DNA from: Pleomorphomonas koreensis DSM 23070
Lineage (GTDB): Bacteria; Pseudomonadota; Alphaproteobacteria; Rhizobiales; Pleomorphomonadaceae
Length of the DNA stretch: 64,000 nucleotides
Reading direction: 5' to 3'
NCBI RefSeq assembly: GCF_000425185.1
Contig: NZ_AULH01000016.1
Coordinates: 92,677-156,676 of the forward strand
The first letter of the stretch is position 1; each line of letters starts with the position of its first letter. The position numbers and the translations under genes are program-made. Below, piece after piece: positions 49,534 through 58,024 of this stretch. The notes below the pieces were generated by a model. That model ran no database searches. It worked only from the letters and a program-made list of their open reading frames with translations, and was not told where the DNA came from.

Positions 49534-49565
49534 GATGGCAAGGCGTGCCGGCGTAGCTGTCGGCC

Positions 49566-49595
49566 TGACGTCCGGGATAGTGACGTCCGGGATAG
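49566..49595. repeat. 15-bp tandem duplication
   Basis: TGACGTCCGGGATAG occurs twice head to tail (49566-49580, 49581-49595) between greA and the next gene, ending 18 bp before that gene's GTG. It looks like a recent slippage duplication in the leader. Confidence 0.8.
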
Positions 49596-49613
49596 CCGCT
49601 GGGGGATGGTATC

Positions 49614-50420
49614 GTGATCGTCGTTGCGTGTTTCAAATGGGGCAGCGCCTTTACGGCCGACCGCGTCAACCTGCTGTTCCGCGCCGTCCGCGACCGGTCG
49701 AGCGTCGATCTTTCCTATGTCTGCCTGACCGACGATCCCAGCGGCCTCGACGACTTCATCGAGGCCAAGCCCATTCCCGAAATGGGGCTCAAGCCGGAGA
49801 ACTGGCGCGACGGCTGCTGGCCGAAGCTCTCCATCTTCAAGCCGGGCCTGTTTCCGGGCGCCGAGGCGGTGATCTTCATCGACCTCGACATGATGGTGCT
49901 GGCCGACATCGCGCCCTTCGCCGAGCGGGTGAAGGCGATGGGCGACCTGCACATCCTCCGGGAGTGGAATCCCTTCATCTACAATGTCCTGCCGGTGGCC
50001 TGGCGCCCCTATCGCGGCGCCCAGTCGGCGCTGTTCGGCTTCCGCCCCGGCGAGATGGACTACGTGTTCGAAACCTTCGTTGCGGCGCCGGCGGCTGAAC
50101 TCAAGCGGGCGCACAACGACCAGAGCTATCTCACCGTCGCCGCCCGCAAGATCCATCACTGGCCGCCTGACTGGTGCGTCAGCTTCCGCCGGCATTGCGC
50201 CTGGTACTGGCCGCTGTCGCTGGTCTTCTCCCCCACGCGTCCCCGCCGTGCCCGGATCGTCGTGTTCCACGGCAAGCCGCGCCCCTGGGATCTCGTCCAG
50301 CCCGAAGGCGTCCGCTGGGGCACCAGCCGCAAGTTCGGCTACAAGCCGGTCGGCTGGGTGCTGGACTATTTCAGGAAATATGGCTTCGGCGCACCCGAAG
50401 GCACCGGCAAGAGCGGCTGA
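49614..50420 (+). CDS. Putative glycosyltransferase-like protein (unknown specificity)
   Basis: This 268-aa soluble protein starts MIVVACFKWGSAFTADRVNL. A GT-A-like core follows: LSYVCLTDDPSGL, WPKLSIFKPGLFPGAEAVIF, the DxD motif in IDLDMMVLADIAPF, then NPFIYNVLPVAWRPYRGAQS. The C-terminal part has RARIVVFHGKPRPWD, which resembles sugar-nucleotide transferases acting on surface glycans. It starts at GTG (49614) after GGGGGAT. It lies at the edge of the heptose/LPS region, convergent with gmhB, so a role in envelope glycan assembly is likely but unproven. Confidence 0.65.
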   Translation: MIVVACFKWGSAFTADRVNLLFRAVRDRSSVDLSYVCLTDDPSGLDDFIEAKPIPEMGLKPENWRDGCWPKLSIFKPGLFPGAEAVIFIDLDMMVLADIAPFAERVKAMGDLHILREWNPFIYNVLPVAWRPYRGAQSALFGFRPGEMDYVFETFVAAPAAELKRAHNDQSYLTVAARKIHHWPPDWCVSFRRHCAWYWPLSLVFSPTRPRRARIVVFHGKPRPWDLVQPEGVRWGTSRKFGYKPVGWVLDYFRKYGFGAPEGTGKSG

Positions 50421-50433
50421 TCCAGCGCCTGCC

Positions 50434-51063
50434 TCAGGCGATGAGGCCCGCCGCCTCGGCGAGGGGATGCACCGGCTCGATCGTCAGCGCGAGGTGCAGG
50501 CCGATACAGTCGGGCGCCGGCGAGAACAGATGCGGCACGCCCGCTCCGATCGCCGCCTGAAAATCGCTCTCCCGATCCCCGACCATCAGCGAACGCTTGA
50601 AATCGAGGCCGGTCAGCCGCCCGGCTTCCAGCAGCATGCCCGGATTGGGCTTGCGCATCGGATGGCCATCGATATCGAGCGGCGGGCGTCCGTTGCCGTA
50701 ATAGGCGCAGGCCAGCACCAGATCGAGCCGGGCGCCCTGCGCGGCAAGGCCGGCGTCGATATGGGCGGTGATGGCGGCGAAATCGTCCCAGCTCAGCAGG
50801 CCCTGCGCCACGCCCGACTGGTTGGTGACCACCACCACCGGCCAGCCGGCGGCGTTGGCCCGCCGGATCGGCTCGATGATCTCCCCGAGAATGCGGATAT
50901 GCTCGGGACGCGAGGGATAGCCGGTGTCCTCGTTGACGACGCCGTCGCGGTCGAGGAACAGCGCCGGCCGGCCGGAGAACCGTCCGATGTCTTCCTCCGC
51001 CTCGGTCCACAGTCCCGGATCGTCGCCGGGCCGGCGCGGGTCGTTGACGAGCCGGCGGCTCAC
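50434..51063 (-). CDS. gmhB: GmhB-like heptose-1,7-bisphosphate 7-phosphatase (HAD)
   Basis: This 209-aa HAD phosphatase should remove the 7-phosphate from D-glycero-D-manno-heptose 1,7-bisphosphate. Motif 1 is ALFLDRDGVVNED (nucleophile D38, acid D40), motif 2 is VVVVTNQSGVAQG, the RKP motif is MRKPNPGM, and motif 4 is MVGDRESDFQAA. The cysteine cluster that binds structural zinc in E. coli GmhB is not present: the equivalent loop reads CAYYGNGRPPLDIDGHP with a single Cys. It starts at a GTG that overlaps the gmhA stop by 4 nt. Confidence 0.88.
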   Translation of the reverse strand: MSRRLVNDPRRPGDDPGLWTEAEEDIGRFSGRPALFLDRDGVVNEDTGYPSRPEHIRILGEIIEPIRRANAAGWPVVVVTNQSGVAQGLLSWDDFAAITAHIDAGLAAQGARLDLVLACAYYGNGRPPLDIDGHPMRKPNPGMLLEAGRLTGLDFKRSLMVGDRESDFQAAIGAGVPHLFSPAPDCIGLHLALTIEPVHPLAEAAGLIA

Positions 51064-51635
51064 GCCGCACCCGCCAGGCGATCTTCGACGGCGCCGCAGA
51101 TGTAGTGGTAGAGGCAGAGATGACCCTGCTGGATCACCGGCGTGAAGCGCGAGGGCACGTCGAGCAGCACGTCAGACAATGGCTTGAGCTTGCCGCCGCC
51201 CTCGCCGGTCAGCGCGATCACCGTCATGCCGGCCTGCCGCGCCGCCTCGGCGGCGGCGATCACGTTCTTCGAGTTGCCGGACGTCGAGATGGCGAACAGC
51301 ACCCCCCCTGCCGAGCCGTGCGCCTCCACCTGCCGGGCGTAGAGGCTGTCGAAGGAGTAGTCGTTGCTCCAGGCGGTCACCACCGAGGTGTCGGTGCCGA
51401 GCGCGATGACGTTGTAGGCCTTGCGCTCCCTGAGGAAGCGGCCGACCAGTTCGCCGGCGATATGCTGCGCGTCGGCGGCCGAGCCGCCGTTGCCGCAGAC
51501 CAGCATCGGCTTGCCGGCGCCGAGCGCCGTGACGATGGCCTCCACCGCCTGCTCCACCTTCGCCGAGAGATCGTAGTCGCGCAGGGCGGCCAGTCCGTCG
51601 ATCGACGTCTGGAGATAGTCTTGCAGTCCGGCCAT
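51060..51635 (-). CDS. gmhA: Sedoheptulose-7-phosphate isomerase GmhA
   Basis: This 191-aa SIS-domain enzyme makes D-glycero-D-manno-heptose 7-phosphate, the first heptose step. Signatures are MLVCGNGGSAADAQHIAGEL, VGRFLRERKAYNVIAL, the catalytic TSVVTAWSNDYSFDSLYARQ, and FAISTSGNSKNVIAA. The start at 51635 has GGAAGGGA just upstream. The ATG at 51650, which overlaps the hldE stop in TAATG, is the alternative and would add five residues. It is encoded in the hldE-gmhA-gmhB operon. Confidence 0.95.
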   Translation of the reverse strand: MAGLQDYLQTSIDGLAALRDYDLSAKVEQAVEAIVTALGAGKPMLVCGNGGSAADAQHIAGELVGRFLRERKAYNVIALGTDTSVVTAWSNDYSFDSLYARQVEAHGSAGGVLFAISTSGNSKNVIAAAEAARQAGMTVIALTGEGGGKLKPLSDVLLDVPSRFTPVIQQGHLCLYHYICGAVEDRLAGAA

Positions 51636-51649
51636 GCCGTTCCCTTCCA

Positions 51650-53107
51650 TTATCCGAGCGAAGCGATCTTGCCGAGCGTTGCCGTGGTGGACCGGCCGGC
51701 GACGATCGGCGACAGGTGCACCTTGCCGCCATTGGCCAGCACGAAGTCGGCGCCGACCACCTGATCGATGGTATAGTCGGCGCCCTTGACCAGAAGGTCG
51801 GGCGAAATGGCGCGGATCAGCTCGATCGGCGTCTCCTCGTCGAACAGCACCACCGCGTCGACCGCCTTCAACGCCATCAGTAGCCGCGCCCGGTCCGTCT
51901 CGATGTTGATCGGTCGTCCCTCGCCCTTGTTGCGGCGCACCGAGGCGTCGGTGTTGAGGCCGACGATCAGCCGGTCGCAGCGCGATCTGGCGTCCTCGAG
52001 CTGGGCGATATGGCCGACGTGCAGGATGTCGAAGCAGCCGTTGGTGAAGCCGACCCTGAGGCCCTCCGCCTTCCAGGCCGCCGCCAGCCGGACGACGCCG
52101 TCGCGGTCGAAGGAGCTGCCGGAACGGCCGGCGGAAAGGCTGTCCAGCAATTCGTCGGGATCGGTCTGGGCGGTGCCGCGCTTGCCGACGACGATGCCGG
52201 CCGCCGCGTTGGCGATCTCGGCGGCCATGCCCATTTCGCAGCCGGCGGCCAGCGCCAGCGCGAAGGCGGCGATCACCGTGTCGCCGGCACCGGAGACGTC
52301 GAACACCTCGCGCGCCTTGGTCGGCAGGTGCAGCGTCCGCGCCGCCTCGACGACGCTCATGCCCTCCTCGCTGCGGGTGGCGAGCACGAAATCGAGGTCG
52401 CAGCTCTGCCGGAGCAGGCGGCCGGCCGCCTCGACCTCGGCGTCCGAACCGGTCGGCAGGCCGGTCGCCTCGCCGAGTTCCTTGCGGTTAGGCGTCACCG
52501 CCGTGGCGCCGCGATAGACGCGGTAGTCGGTACCCTTGGGATCGACCAGCACCGGCCGTCCGGCCGCCCGACAGAGGGCGATCAGCTCGGCGGCAACACC
52601 GTTCCAGAGCGCGCCCTTGCCGTAGTCGGAGAGAACGACGATGTCGGCCCGCCCGAGTTCGGCGGTGAAGGTCGCGACCATCGCCTGCCGGTCGCGTGAC
52701 GCCAGCGGAGCCACCACCTCCTCGTCGAAACGCAGGAGCTGCTGCTGCTGCGCCACGAAGCGCGTCTTGCGGGTGGTGCTGCGGCTGACACTGGAAATGA
52801 TCCGGCCATGGTCGATGCGGCGGGCATCGAACAGGCGCCGCAACTGCGCGCCGGCCTCGTCGGCGCCGATCACCGCCACCGGGATCGCCCGGCCGCCGAG
52901 CGCCGCGACGTTGGCGACGACATTGCCCGCCCCCCCGAGCATGACGTCGTCCCGGCCGTGGCTCAGCACGGGAATGGGTGCTTCCGGCGACACGCGGTTC
53001 ACCTTGCCGTGGACGAAGCGGTCAAGCATGAAGTCGCCGGCCACCAGCACGGTCAGCGTGGAAAACTTCGATATGGCGGCGTGATAGGAAAGACCGGCGT
53101 CAGGCAT
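51650..53107 (-). CDS. hldE: Bifunctional heptose 7-phosphate kinase / heptose 1-phosphate adenylyltransferase HldE
   Basis: This 485-aa enzyme both phosphorylates heptose 7-phosphate at C1 and, after GmhB, transfers AMP to give ADP-D,D-heptose. The N-terminal ribokinase-like domain (about 15-325) has VAGDFMLDRFVHGKVNRVSP, MLGGAGNVVANVAALGG and the catalytic VFDVSGAGDTVIAAFALAL. The C-terminal nucleotidyltransferase has GFTNGCFDILHVGHIAQLED and GLNTDASVRRNKGEGRPI. The start at 53107 fits the usual length of 475-490, although the RBS is poor. It is first in the operon and divergent from hldD. Confidence 0.95.
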   Translation of the reverse strand: MPDAGLSYHAAISKFSTLTVLVAGDFMLDRFVHGKVNRVSPEAPIPVLSHGRDDVMLGGAGNVVANVAALGGRAIPVAVIGADEAGAQLRRLFDARRIDHGRIISSVSRSTTRKTRFVAQQQQLLRFDEEVVAPLASRDRQAMVATFTAELGRADIVVLSDYGKGALWNGVAAELIALCRAAGRPVLVDPKGTDYRVYRGATAVTPNRKELGEATGLPTGSDAEVEAAGRLLRQSCDLDFVLATRSEEGMSVVEAARTLHLPTKAREVFDVSGAGDTVIAAFALALAAGCEMGMAAEIANAAAGIVVGKRGTAQTDPDELLDSLSAGRSGSSFDRDGVVRLAAAWKAEGLRVGFTNGCFDILHVGHIAQLEDARSRCDRLIVGLNTDASVRRNKGEGRPINIETDRARLLMALKAVDAVVLFDEETPIELIRAISPDLLVKGADYTIDQVVGADFVLANGGKVHLSPIVAGRSTTATLGKIASLG

Positions 53108-53149
53108 TTCGGCGCTTGCAAGGCTCCAGCGGATGGCAGTCCGCACTCC

Positions 53150-53210
53150 TTCTAGAGCATCGGGCCGAAAAGTGTTACCAGATTTTCCGACCGCGCCCCG
53201 AGGGGCCGCC
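53150..53210. repeat. Degenerate palindromic intergenic repeat between hldE and hldD
   Basis: TTCTAGAGCATC (53150-53161) begins a segment with imperfect dyad symmetry, with CCGAAAAGTG facing TTTTCCG. It resembles the short palindromic elements, starting with CTAGAGCATC and containing CCGAAAAGTG, that I recall as common between genes in Hyphomicrobiales. The same 12-mer is at 124-135. Confidence 0.45.
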
Positions 53211-53227
53211 CTGCTGAGGACAACCGC

Positions 53228-54175
53228 ATGATCATCGTCACCGGCGGCGCCGGAATGATCGGCAGCAACATCGTTGCCGCCCTCAATGCCGAAGGCCGGA
53301 CCGATATCCTCGTCGTCGACGACCTGACCGACGGCACCAAGTTCCGCAACCTCGCCGACCTCGCCATTGCCGACTACGACGACAAGGATCGCTTCCTGGC
53401 CCGCGTCGAGCGCGACGAGACGCTGGAGATCGACGGCATCTTCCATCAGGGCGCCTGCTCGGCCACCACCGAGTGGAACGGCAAATATGTGATGGAGGTG
53501 AACTACGCCTACTCCAAGGCGCTGCTTCACTACGCGCTGCGCCGCAGGGTGCCGTTTCTCTACGCCTCGTCGGCGGCCACCTACGGCGGCGGCGACACCT
53601 TCCGCGAGGAGCCGGAATTCGAGCGGACGCTCAACGTCTACGGCTATTCTAAGAAGCTGTTCGACGACTACGTGCGTCGCAACGTCCTGATATCAGCCGA
53701 TCATTCGCCAGTGGTCGGCTTGCGCTACTTCAACGTCTACGGCCCGCGCGAGGGCCACAAGGGCAGCATGGCCTCGGTGGCCTTCCATCTCTTCAACCAG
53801 GTGCGGGCCGGCGAGAACCCCAAGCTGTTCGACGCCTACGGCGGCTACGGCCCCGGCGAGCAGCGGCGCGACTTCGTGCATGTCGCCGACGTCGCCGACG
53901 TCAACCTCTGGTGCTGGAAGCGCGGCGTGTCGGGCATCTTCAACTGCGGCACCGGCCGCGCCGAGCCCTTCCGGGCGGTGGCCGAGGCGGTGATCGGCGG
54001 GCTCGGCCGCGGCGCCATCGAGTTCATTCCCTTCCCAGAGCATCTGAAGGGCCGCTACCAGAGCTTCACCGAGGCCGACCTCGGCCGGCTGCGCGGCGCC
54101 GGCTACAACGGCGCCTTCCGCGACGTCGCCACCGGGGTGAAAGAGTATGTGGAATGGCTGAAGGCATCCTCGTGA
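53228..54175 (+). CDS. hldD: ADP-L-glycero-D-manno-heptose-6-epimerase HldD
   Basis: This 315-aa short-chain dehydrogenase-like enzyme converts ADP-D,D-heptose to ADP-L,D-heptose for the LPS inner core. The NADP-binding start is [40 protein letters not shown] and the catalytic Y-x3-K in [15 protein letters not shown] follow. [20 protein letters not shown] and [19 protein letters not shown] are also present. CTGAGGACAACC precedes the ATG. It is the first gene of a six-gene plus-strand LPS unit and overlaps waaF by 22 nt. Confidence 0.95.
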   Translation: MIIVTGGAGMIGSNIVAALNAEGRTDILVVDDLTDGTKFRNLADLAIADYDDKDRFLARVERDETLEIDGIFHQGACSATTEWNGKYVMEVNYAYSKALLHYALRRRVPFLYASSAATYGGGDTFREEPEFERTLNVYGYSKKLFDDYVRRNVLISADHSPVVGLRYFNVYGPREGHKGSMASVAFHLFNQVRAGENPKLFDAYGGYGPGEQRRDFVHVADVADVNLWCWKRGVSGIFNCGTGRAEPFRAVAEAVIGGLGRGAIEFIPFPEHLKGRYQSFTEADLGRLRGAGYNGAFRDVATGVKEYVEWLKASS

Positions 54176-55152
54176 TCGGACCGCGCTGGGTCGGCGACAT
54201 GGTGATGGCCCAGTGCCTCATCACGGCGCTGAAGGAGCTTTATCCGGACTCAAGGATCGACGTGATGGCGCCGGCCTGGGCGGCGCCGCTGATCGACCGC
54301 ATGCCGGAGGCGCGTGCTCGCGTCGACGCGCCGTTCAGGCCAAAGGAATTTGGCCTGTTCGAGCGCCTGAAGGCCGGCCGTGCCCTGCGCGGCCGCTACG
54401 ACCGTGCCTATGTGCTGCCGGGCAGTTGGAAGTCGGCGCTGGTGCCGTTCTTCGCCGGCATTCCCGTCCGCGTCGGCTTCCTGCGCGAGATGCGCTATGG
54501 CCTGATCAACAGGATCGTGCCGCTGCCGAAGGCGCGGAAGCGCCGCACGGCCGAGATGTTCCACCTGCTGGCCGGCGGCGGCGCCTTCCGGCCGCCGCAT
54601 CTCTCCATCGACGCCGGCAACCAGGCCGCCCTGCTCGCCTCCCACGGCCTTCAGGCCGGCGGCTACGCGGCGCTGATGCCGGGCGCCGAATTCGGCCCGG
54701 CCAAGCGCTGGCCGGAGGACAAATACGCGGGCCTCGCCCGCCATTTCGCCGAGCGCGGCCTCAGGACCATCCTGCTCGGCTCGGCCAAGGATCGCGAGGT
54801 GGGCGAGGCGATCACCGCCCTCGCCCCCGATGTGCTCGACCTCACCGGAGAGACCCGCCTCGAGGATGCCATCGACCTCTTGGGCGCCGCCCGCATCGCG
54901 GTGGCCAACGACAGCGGCCTGATGCACGTTGCCGCCGCCGTCGGCACGCCGGTGGTCGGCGTCTACGGCTCCACCTCCTACGACAACACGCCGCCGCTCA
55001 CCGACCGGCGCGAACTCGTCTCGCTGCACCTCTCGTGCTCGCCTTGCCACCAGCGCGAATGCCCGCTCGGCCATCTCAACTGCCTCAGGACGCTGGGCGT
55101 CGAGATGGTGGCCGAGGCCGCCGATCGGCTGCTGGCGGCGGACCCGATATGA
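54154..55152 (+). CDS. waaF: ADP-heptose--LPS heptosyltransferase II (WaaF)
   Basis: This 332-aa GT9 enzyme adds the second heptose to the inner core on the cytoplasmic face of the inner membrane. The N-terminus [20 protein letters not shown] is diagnostic. The donor-binding half has [53 protein letters not shown] and [13 protein letters not shown]-terminal Cys-rich patch ([18 protein letters not shown]) is typical. The ATG at 54154 matches family N-termini, although a GTG at 54172 forms a 4-nt overlap with the hldD stop. Confidence 0.93.
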   Translation: MAEGILVIGPRWVGDMVMAQCLITALKELYPDSRIDVMAPAWAAPLIDRMPEARARVDAPFRPKEFGLFERLKAGRALRGRYDRAYVLPGSWKSALVPFFAGIPVRVGFLREMRYGLINRIVPLPKARKRRTAEMFHLLAGGGAFRPPHLSIDAGNQAALLASHGLQAGGYAALMPGAEFGPAKRWPEDKYAGLARHFAERGLRTILLGSAKDREVGEAITALAPDVLDLTGETRLEDAIDLLGAARIAVANDSGLMHVAAAVGTPVVGVYGSTSYDNTPPLTDRRELVSLHLSCSPCHQRECPLGHLNCLRTLGVEMVAEAADRLLAADPI

Positions 55153-56165
55153 AGGTGCTGATCGTCAAGATGTCGTCGATGGGCGACGTCGTCCACACCC
55201 TGCCGGCGCTGACCGACGCGCTGAAGGCGCGTCCCGACATCGTCTTCGACTGGTGCGTCGAGGCGGCCTTCGCGCCGCTCGTCCGCCTGCATCCCGGCGT
55301 CCGCCGCGTGCACGAGATTCGCCTGCGATCCTGGCGCAAGGCGCCGCTGTCCCCGGCCACCTGGCGCGCCGCCGCCGCCCTGCGCCGGGCGCTGAGGGCC
55401 GAGCGCTACGATCTTGTCATCGACGCCCAGGGACTCATCAAAAGCGCTCTCGTCGCCCGCATCACCGGCGCCAGGGTGGCCGGCCTCGACAGGACAAGCG
55501 CCCGCGAACCGCTGGCCGCCCGCTTCTATGGCGAGCGCCACGCCATCCCGCGCGACCGCCACGCCATCGACCGGCTGCGCCTGTTGTTCGGGGAAATCCT
55601 CGGCTACCGGCCCGATCTTGCCACCCTCGACTACGGCATCGCCGCGCCGGCCGAGGAGGGGACAAATACAGTCGTGCTGCTGCACGGCACCACCTGGCCG
55701 AGCAAGCGCTGGTCGACGGCGAACTGGATCGAGCTTGCCCGCGCCCTTGTCGCCGAGGGCCTGACGCCGCAGCTGCCGCATGCCGACGCCGCCGAGGAGG
55801 CGGTGGCCCGCGCCGTCGTCGCCGGTGCCCCCGGCACGGTGCTGCTGCCGCGCGCGCCGCTCGGCGAGATGGCCGGCCTGATCGGCCGGGCAGCGGCGGT
55901 GATCGGCTGCGACACCGGCCTCACGCATCTTGCCGCCGCCCTCGACCGGCCGACGCTCGCCCTGTTCCTCAGCACCAAGCCCGGCCTCACCGGCGTCGCC
56001 GGCCGCCGGGCGGCGGTGCTGGAGGCGACGATTGCCTGCGCCCCCTGTCGCAAGCGCGACTGCCCGCTGGTGCCGGTCGGCACCGTGCAGCCCTGCGTCG
56101 ACACCATTCCGCCGTCGCTCGTCCTCGACACCATCAACCGCCTGATCGGGAGCGCCGCCTCATGA
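55149..56165 (+). CDS. waaC: ADP-heptose--LPS heptosyltransferase I (WaaC)
   Basis: This 338-aa GT9 enzyme transfers the first heptose to Kdo of the inner core. The N-terminus [20 protein letters not shown] carries the catalytic Asp (MGD). The core continues with VIDAQGLIKSALVARITGAR, FLHG-like VLLHGTTWPSKRW and VIGCDTGLTHLAAALDRPT. A Cys-rich CAPCRKRDCP patch follows, as in WaaF. Translation is coupled to waaF and the next gene through ATGA overlaps. Confidence 0.93.
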   Translation: MKVLIVKMSSMGDVVHTLPALTDALKARPDIVFDWCVEAAFAPLVRLHPGVRRVHEIRLRSWRKAPLSPATWRAAAALRRALRAERYDLVIDAQGLIKSALVARITGARVAGLDRTSAREPLAARFYGERHAIPRDRHAIDRLRLLFGEILGYRPDLATLDYGIAAPAEEGTNTVVLLHGTTWPSKRWSTANWIELARALVAEGLTPQLPHADAAEEAVARAVVAGAPGTVLLPRAPLGEMAGLIGRAAAVIGCDTGLTHLAAALDRPTLALFLSTKPGLTGVAGRRAAVLEATIACAPCRKRDCPLVPVGTVQPCVDTIPPSLVLDTINRLIGSAAS

Positions 56166-56908
56166 CCGCCCCTCGTCTCAGCGCCATCCTGATCGTCCGG
56201 GACGAGGCACGCGACCTGCCCGACTGCCTCGCCGCGCTGGCCTTCTGCGACGAGATCGTGGTGGTCGATTCGGGCAGCCGTGACGGCACGCCAGACATCG
56301 CCCGCGCCGCCGGCGCCACCGTGCTGGAAACGCCCGACTTCCCCGGCTTCGGGCCGCAGAAGCAGCGGGCGCTCGACCTCGCCAGCGGCGACTGGGTGCT
56401 CTCCGTCGATGCCGACGAGCGCATTCCGCCCGAGCTTGCCGCCGAGATCCGCGCCACGATCGCCGCCCCAACCGCCGACGGCTACCGCATCGACCGCCGC
56501 AGCCAGTTCCTCGGCCGCGTCATGCGTCATGGCGGCTGGGCACCCGACCGCGTGCTGCGCCTCGCCCGCCGCGCCGCGGCTCGCTTCTCGACCGACATCG
56601 TCCACGAGAGCCTGATCGTCGGCGGCCCGGTCGCCGATCTCGCCAGTCCCATGGACCATCTCAGCTATCGCGGCATCGACGAGGTGCTCGACAAGCAGCG
56701 CCGCTACGCGCTGGCCTCGGCCGAGGTGCGGCGCCGGCGCGGCAAGCGTGGCGGCCTCGGCCCGGCCATTGGCCATGGCCTGTTCACCTTCCTCAAGCAC
56801 TATCTCCTGCAGGCCGGCTTCCTCGACGGCGCCCACGGCTTCGTCGCCGCCGCCGCCAAGGCGCAGGAGAGCTTCTGGCGCTATCTCGCCGTTAGCTGGG
56901 AGCGCTGA
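56162..56908 (+). CDS. Family 2 glycosyltransferase, WaaE/KdtX-like
   Basis: This 248-aa GT-A enzyme starts RLSAILIVRDEARDLPDCLA, with VVVDSGSRDGTPDIA and the metal-binding VDADERIPPELA. The central RRSQFLGRVMRHGGWAPDRV and HLSYRGIDEVLDKQRRYA are typical of WaaE-type enzymes that add glucose to heptose I of the core. A C-terminal hydrophobic stretch (FLKHYLLQAGFLDGAHGFV) suggests membrane association. It overlaps waaC by 4 nt. Sugar specificity is inferred from the family only. Confidence 0.85.
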   Translation: MTAPRLSAILIVRDEARDLPDCLAALAFCDEIVVVDSGSRDGTPDIARAAGATVLETPDFPGFGPQKQRALDLASGDWVLSVDADERIPPELAAEIRATIAAPTADGYRIDRRSQFLGRVMRHGGWAPDRVLRLARRAAARFSTDIVHESLIVGGPVADLASPMDHLSYRGIDEVLDKQRRYALASAEVRRRRGKRGGLGPAIGHGLFTFLKHYLLQAGFLDGAHGFVAAAAKAQESFWRYLAVSWER

Positions 56909-56911
56909 TCC

Positions 56912-58024
56912 ATGCGGCTCGCCATCATCCGCAGGCGCTTCGATCCGCACGGCGGCGCCGAGCGCTTCATCCTGACCGCCGCCGGCGCCCTGATCTCGGC
57001 CGGCGAGGCGGTGACGGTGATCGCCGAAAACTGGACCGGAGGCGACGCGCCCGGTCTCGACCGGCGACTGGTGTCGCGCGGCGGCTTTACCCGTGCCGGC
57101 AAGAACCGGCATTTCCAGAAAGCGGTCGGCGACCTCATCGCCGGCAACGGCTTCGACCTCGTGCAGACGCACGAGCGGCTGGTCGGCGCCGACATCTTCC
57201 GGGCCGGCGACGGCGTCCATGCCGCCTGGGTCGACCGGCTCGGCCGCGAGCGCGGCCCGCTCGGCGCTCTCACCCTCAGGTTCGATCCCATGCACCGGCT
57301 GGTGATGGATACCGAGCGGCGCATGGTAGCCGACGGACGCACGCTGTTCGTCGCCAACAGTGAACTGGTGGCCGGCGAGCTGCGCGACTGGCTGTCGGTG
57401 CCGGAGGCGCGCCTTCGCGTCATCGAGAACGGCGTCGACCTCGACCGCTTCCGCCCGGCCAGCGGCGAGGAGAAGTCCGTAGCGCGCCAGAATTTCGGCC
57501 TGCCGGGCGGCGTGCCGGTGGTGGCCTTCGTCGGCTCCGGCTTCGAGCGCAAGGGCGCCTTCAAGCTCGTCGAGGCGCTGCGCTCGTCCAATCTCGCCGG
57601 CGTGCATGCGCTGATCGCCGGCCGCGACCGCCGGGCGGCGCGCCTCGCAGCCCTCGTTGACCGGCTGGGCCTCGGCAACCGCGTCCATCTGCTCGGCGGC
57701 CTCGACGATGTCAGGCCGGTCTATGCGGCCGCCGACCTCTACGCCCTGCCCTCGCTTTATGATCCGATGCCCAACGCGGCGCTGGAAGCGCTCGCCTCGG
57801 GACTGCCGGCCGTAGTGACGCCCGACACCGGCATCGCCGTTCACATCGTGGAAACCGGCGCTGGCGCCGTCGCCGGCCGCAATCCCGACGATCTCGCCGC
57901 CGCCCTCGCCACGGTGATCGCCGACCTGCCGGCCCGCGCCGAAAAGGCACGGACGCTCGCCGCCCGCTTCGACCTTGCGGACGCCACGCGCCGCTGGCGC
58001 AACCTCTACCGGGAGTTCCAATGA
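56912..58024 (+). CDS. GT4 glycosyltransferase, LPS core (WaaG-like)
   Basis: This 370-aa GT-B enzyme starts MRLAIIRRRFDPHGGAERFI, with the glycine loop that binds the acceptor side. The C-terminal donor site has VPVVAFVGSGFERKGAFKLV and the GT4 signature region LPSLYDPMPNAALEALASGL, then PAVV. The arrangement is like WaaG-type glucosyltransferases of the core. It starts 3 bp after the GT2 stop and overlaps the next gene by 4 nt. Confidence 0.85.
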   Translation: MRLAIIRRRFDPHGGAERFILTAAGALISAGEAVTVIAENWTGGDAPGLDRRLVSRGGFTRAGKNRHFQKAVGDLIAGNGFDLVQTHERLVGADIFRAGDGVHAAWVDRLGRERGPLGALTLRFDPMHRLVMDTERRMVADGRTLFVANSELVAGELRDWLSVPEARLRVIENGVDLDRFRPASGEEKSVARQNFGLPGGVPVVAFVGSGFERKGAFKLVEALRSSNLAGVHALIAGRDRRAARLAALVDRLGLGNRVHLLGGLDDVRPVYAAADLYALPSLYDPMPNAALEALASGLPAVVTPDTGIAVHIVETGAGAVAGRNPDDLAAALATVIADLPARAEKARTLAARFDLADATRRWRNLYREFQ

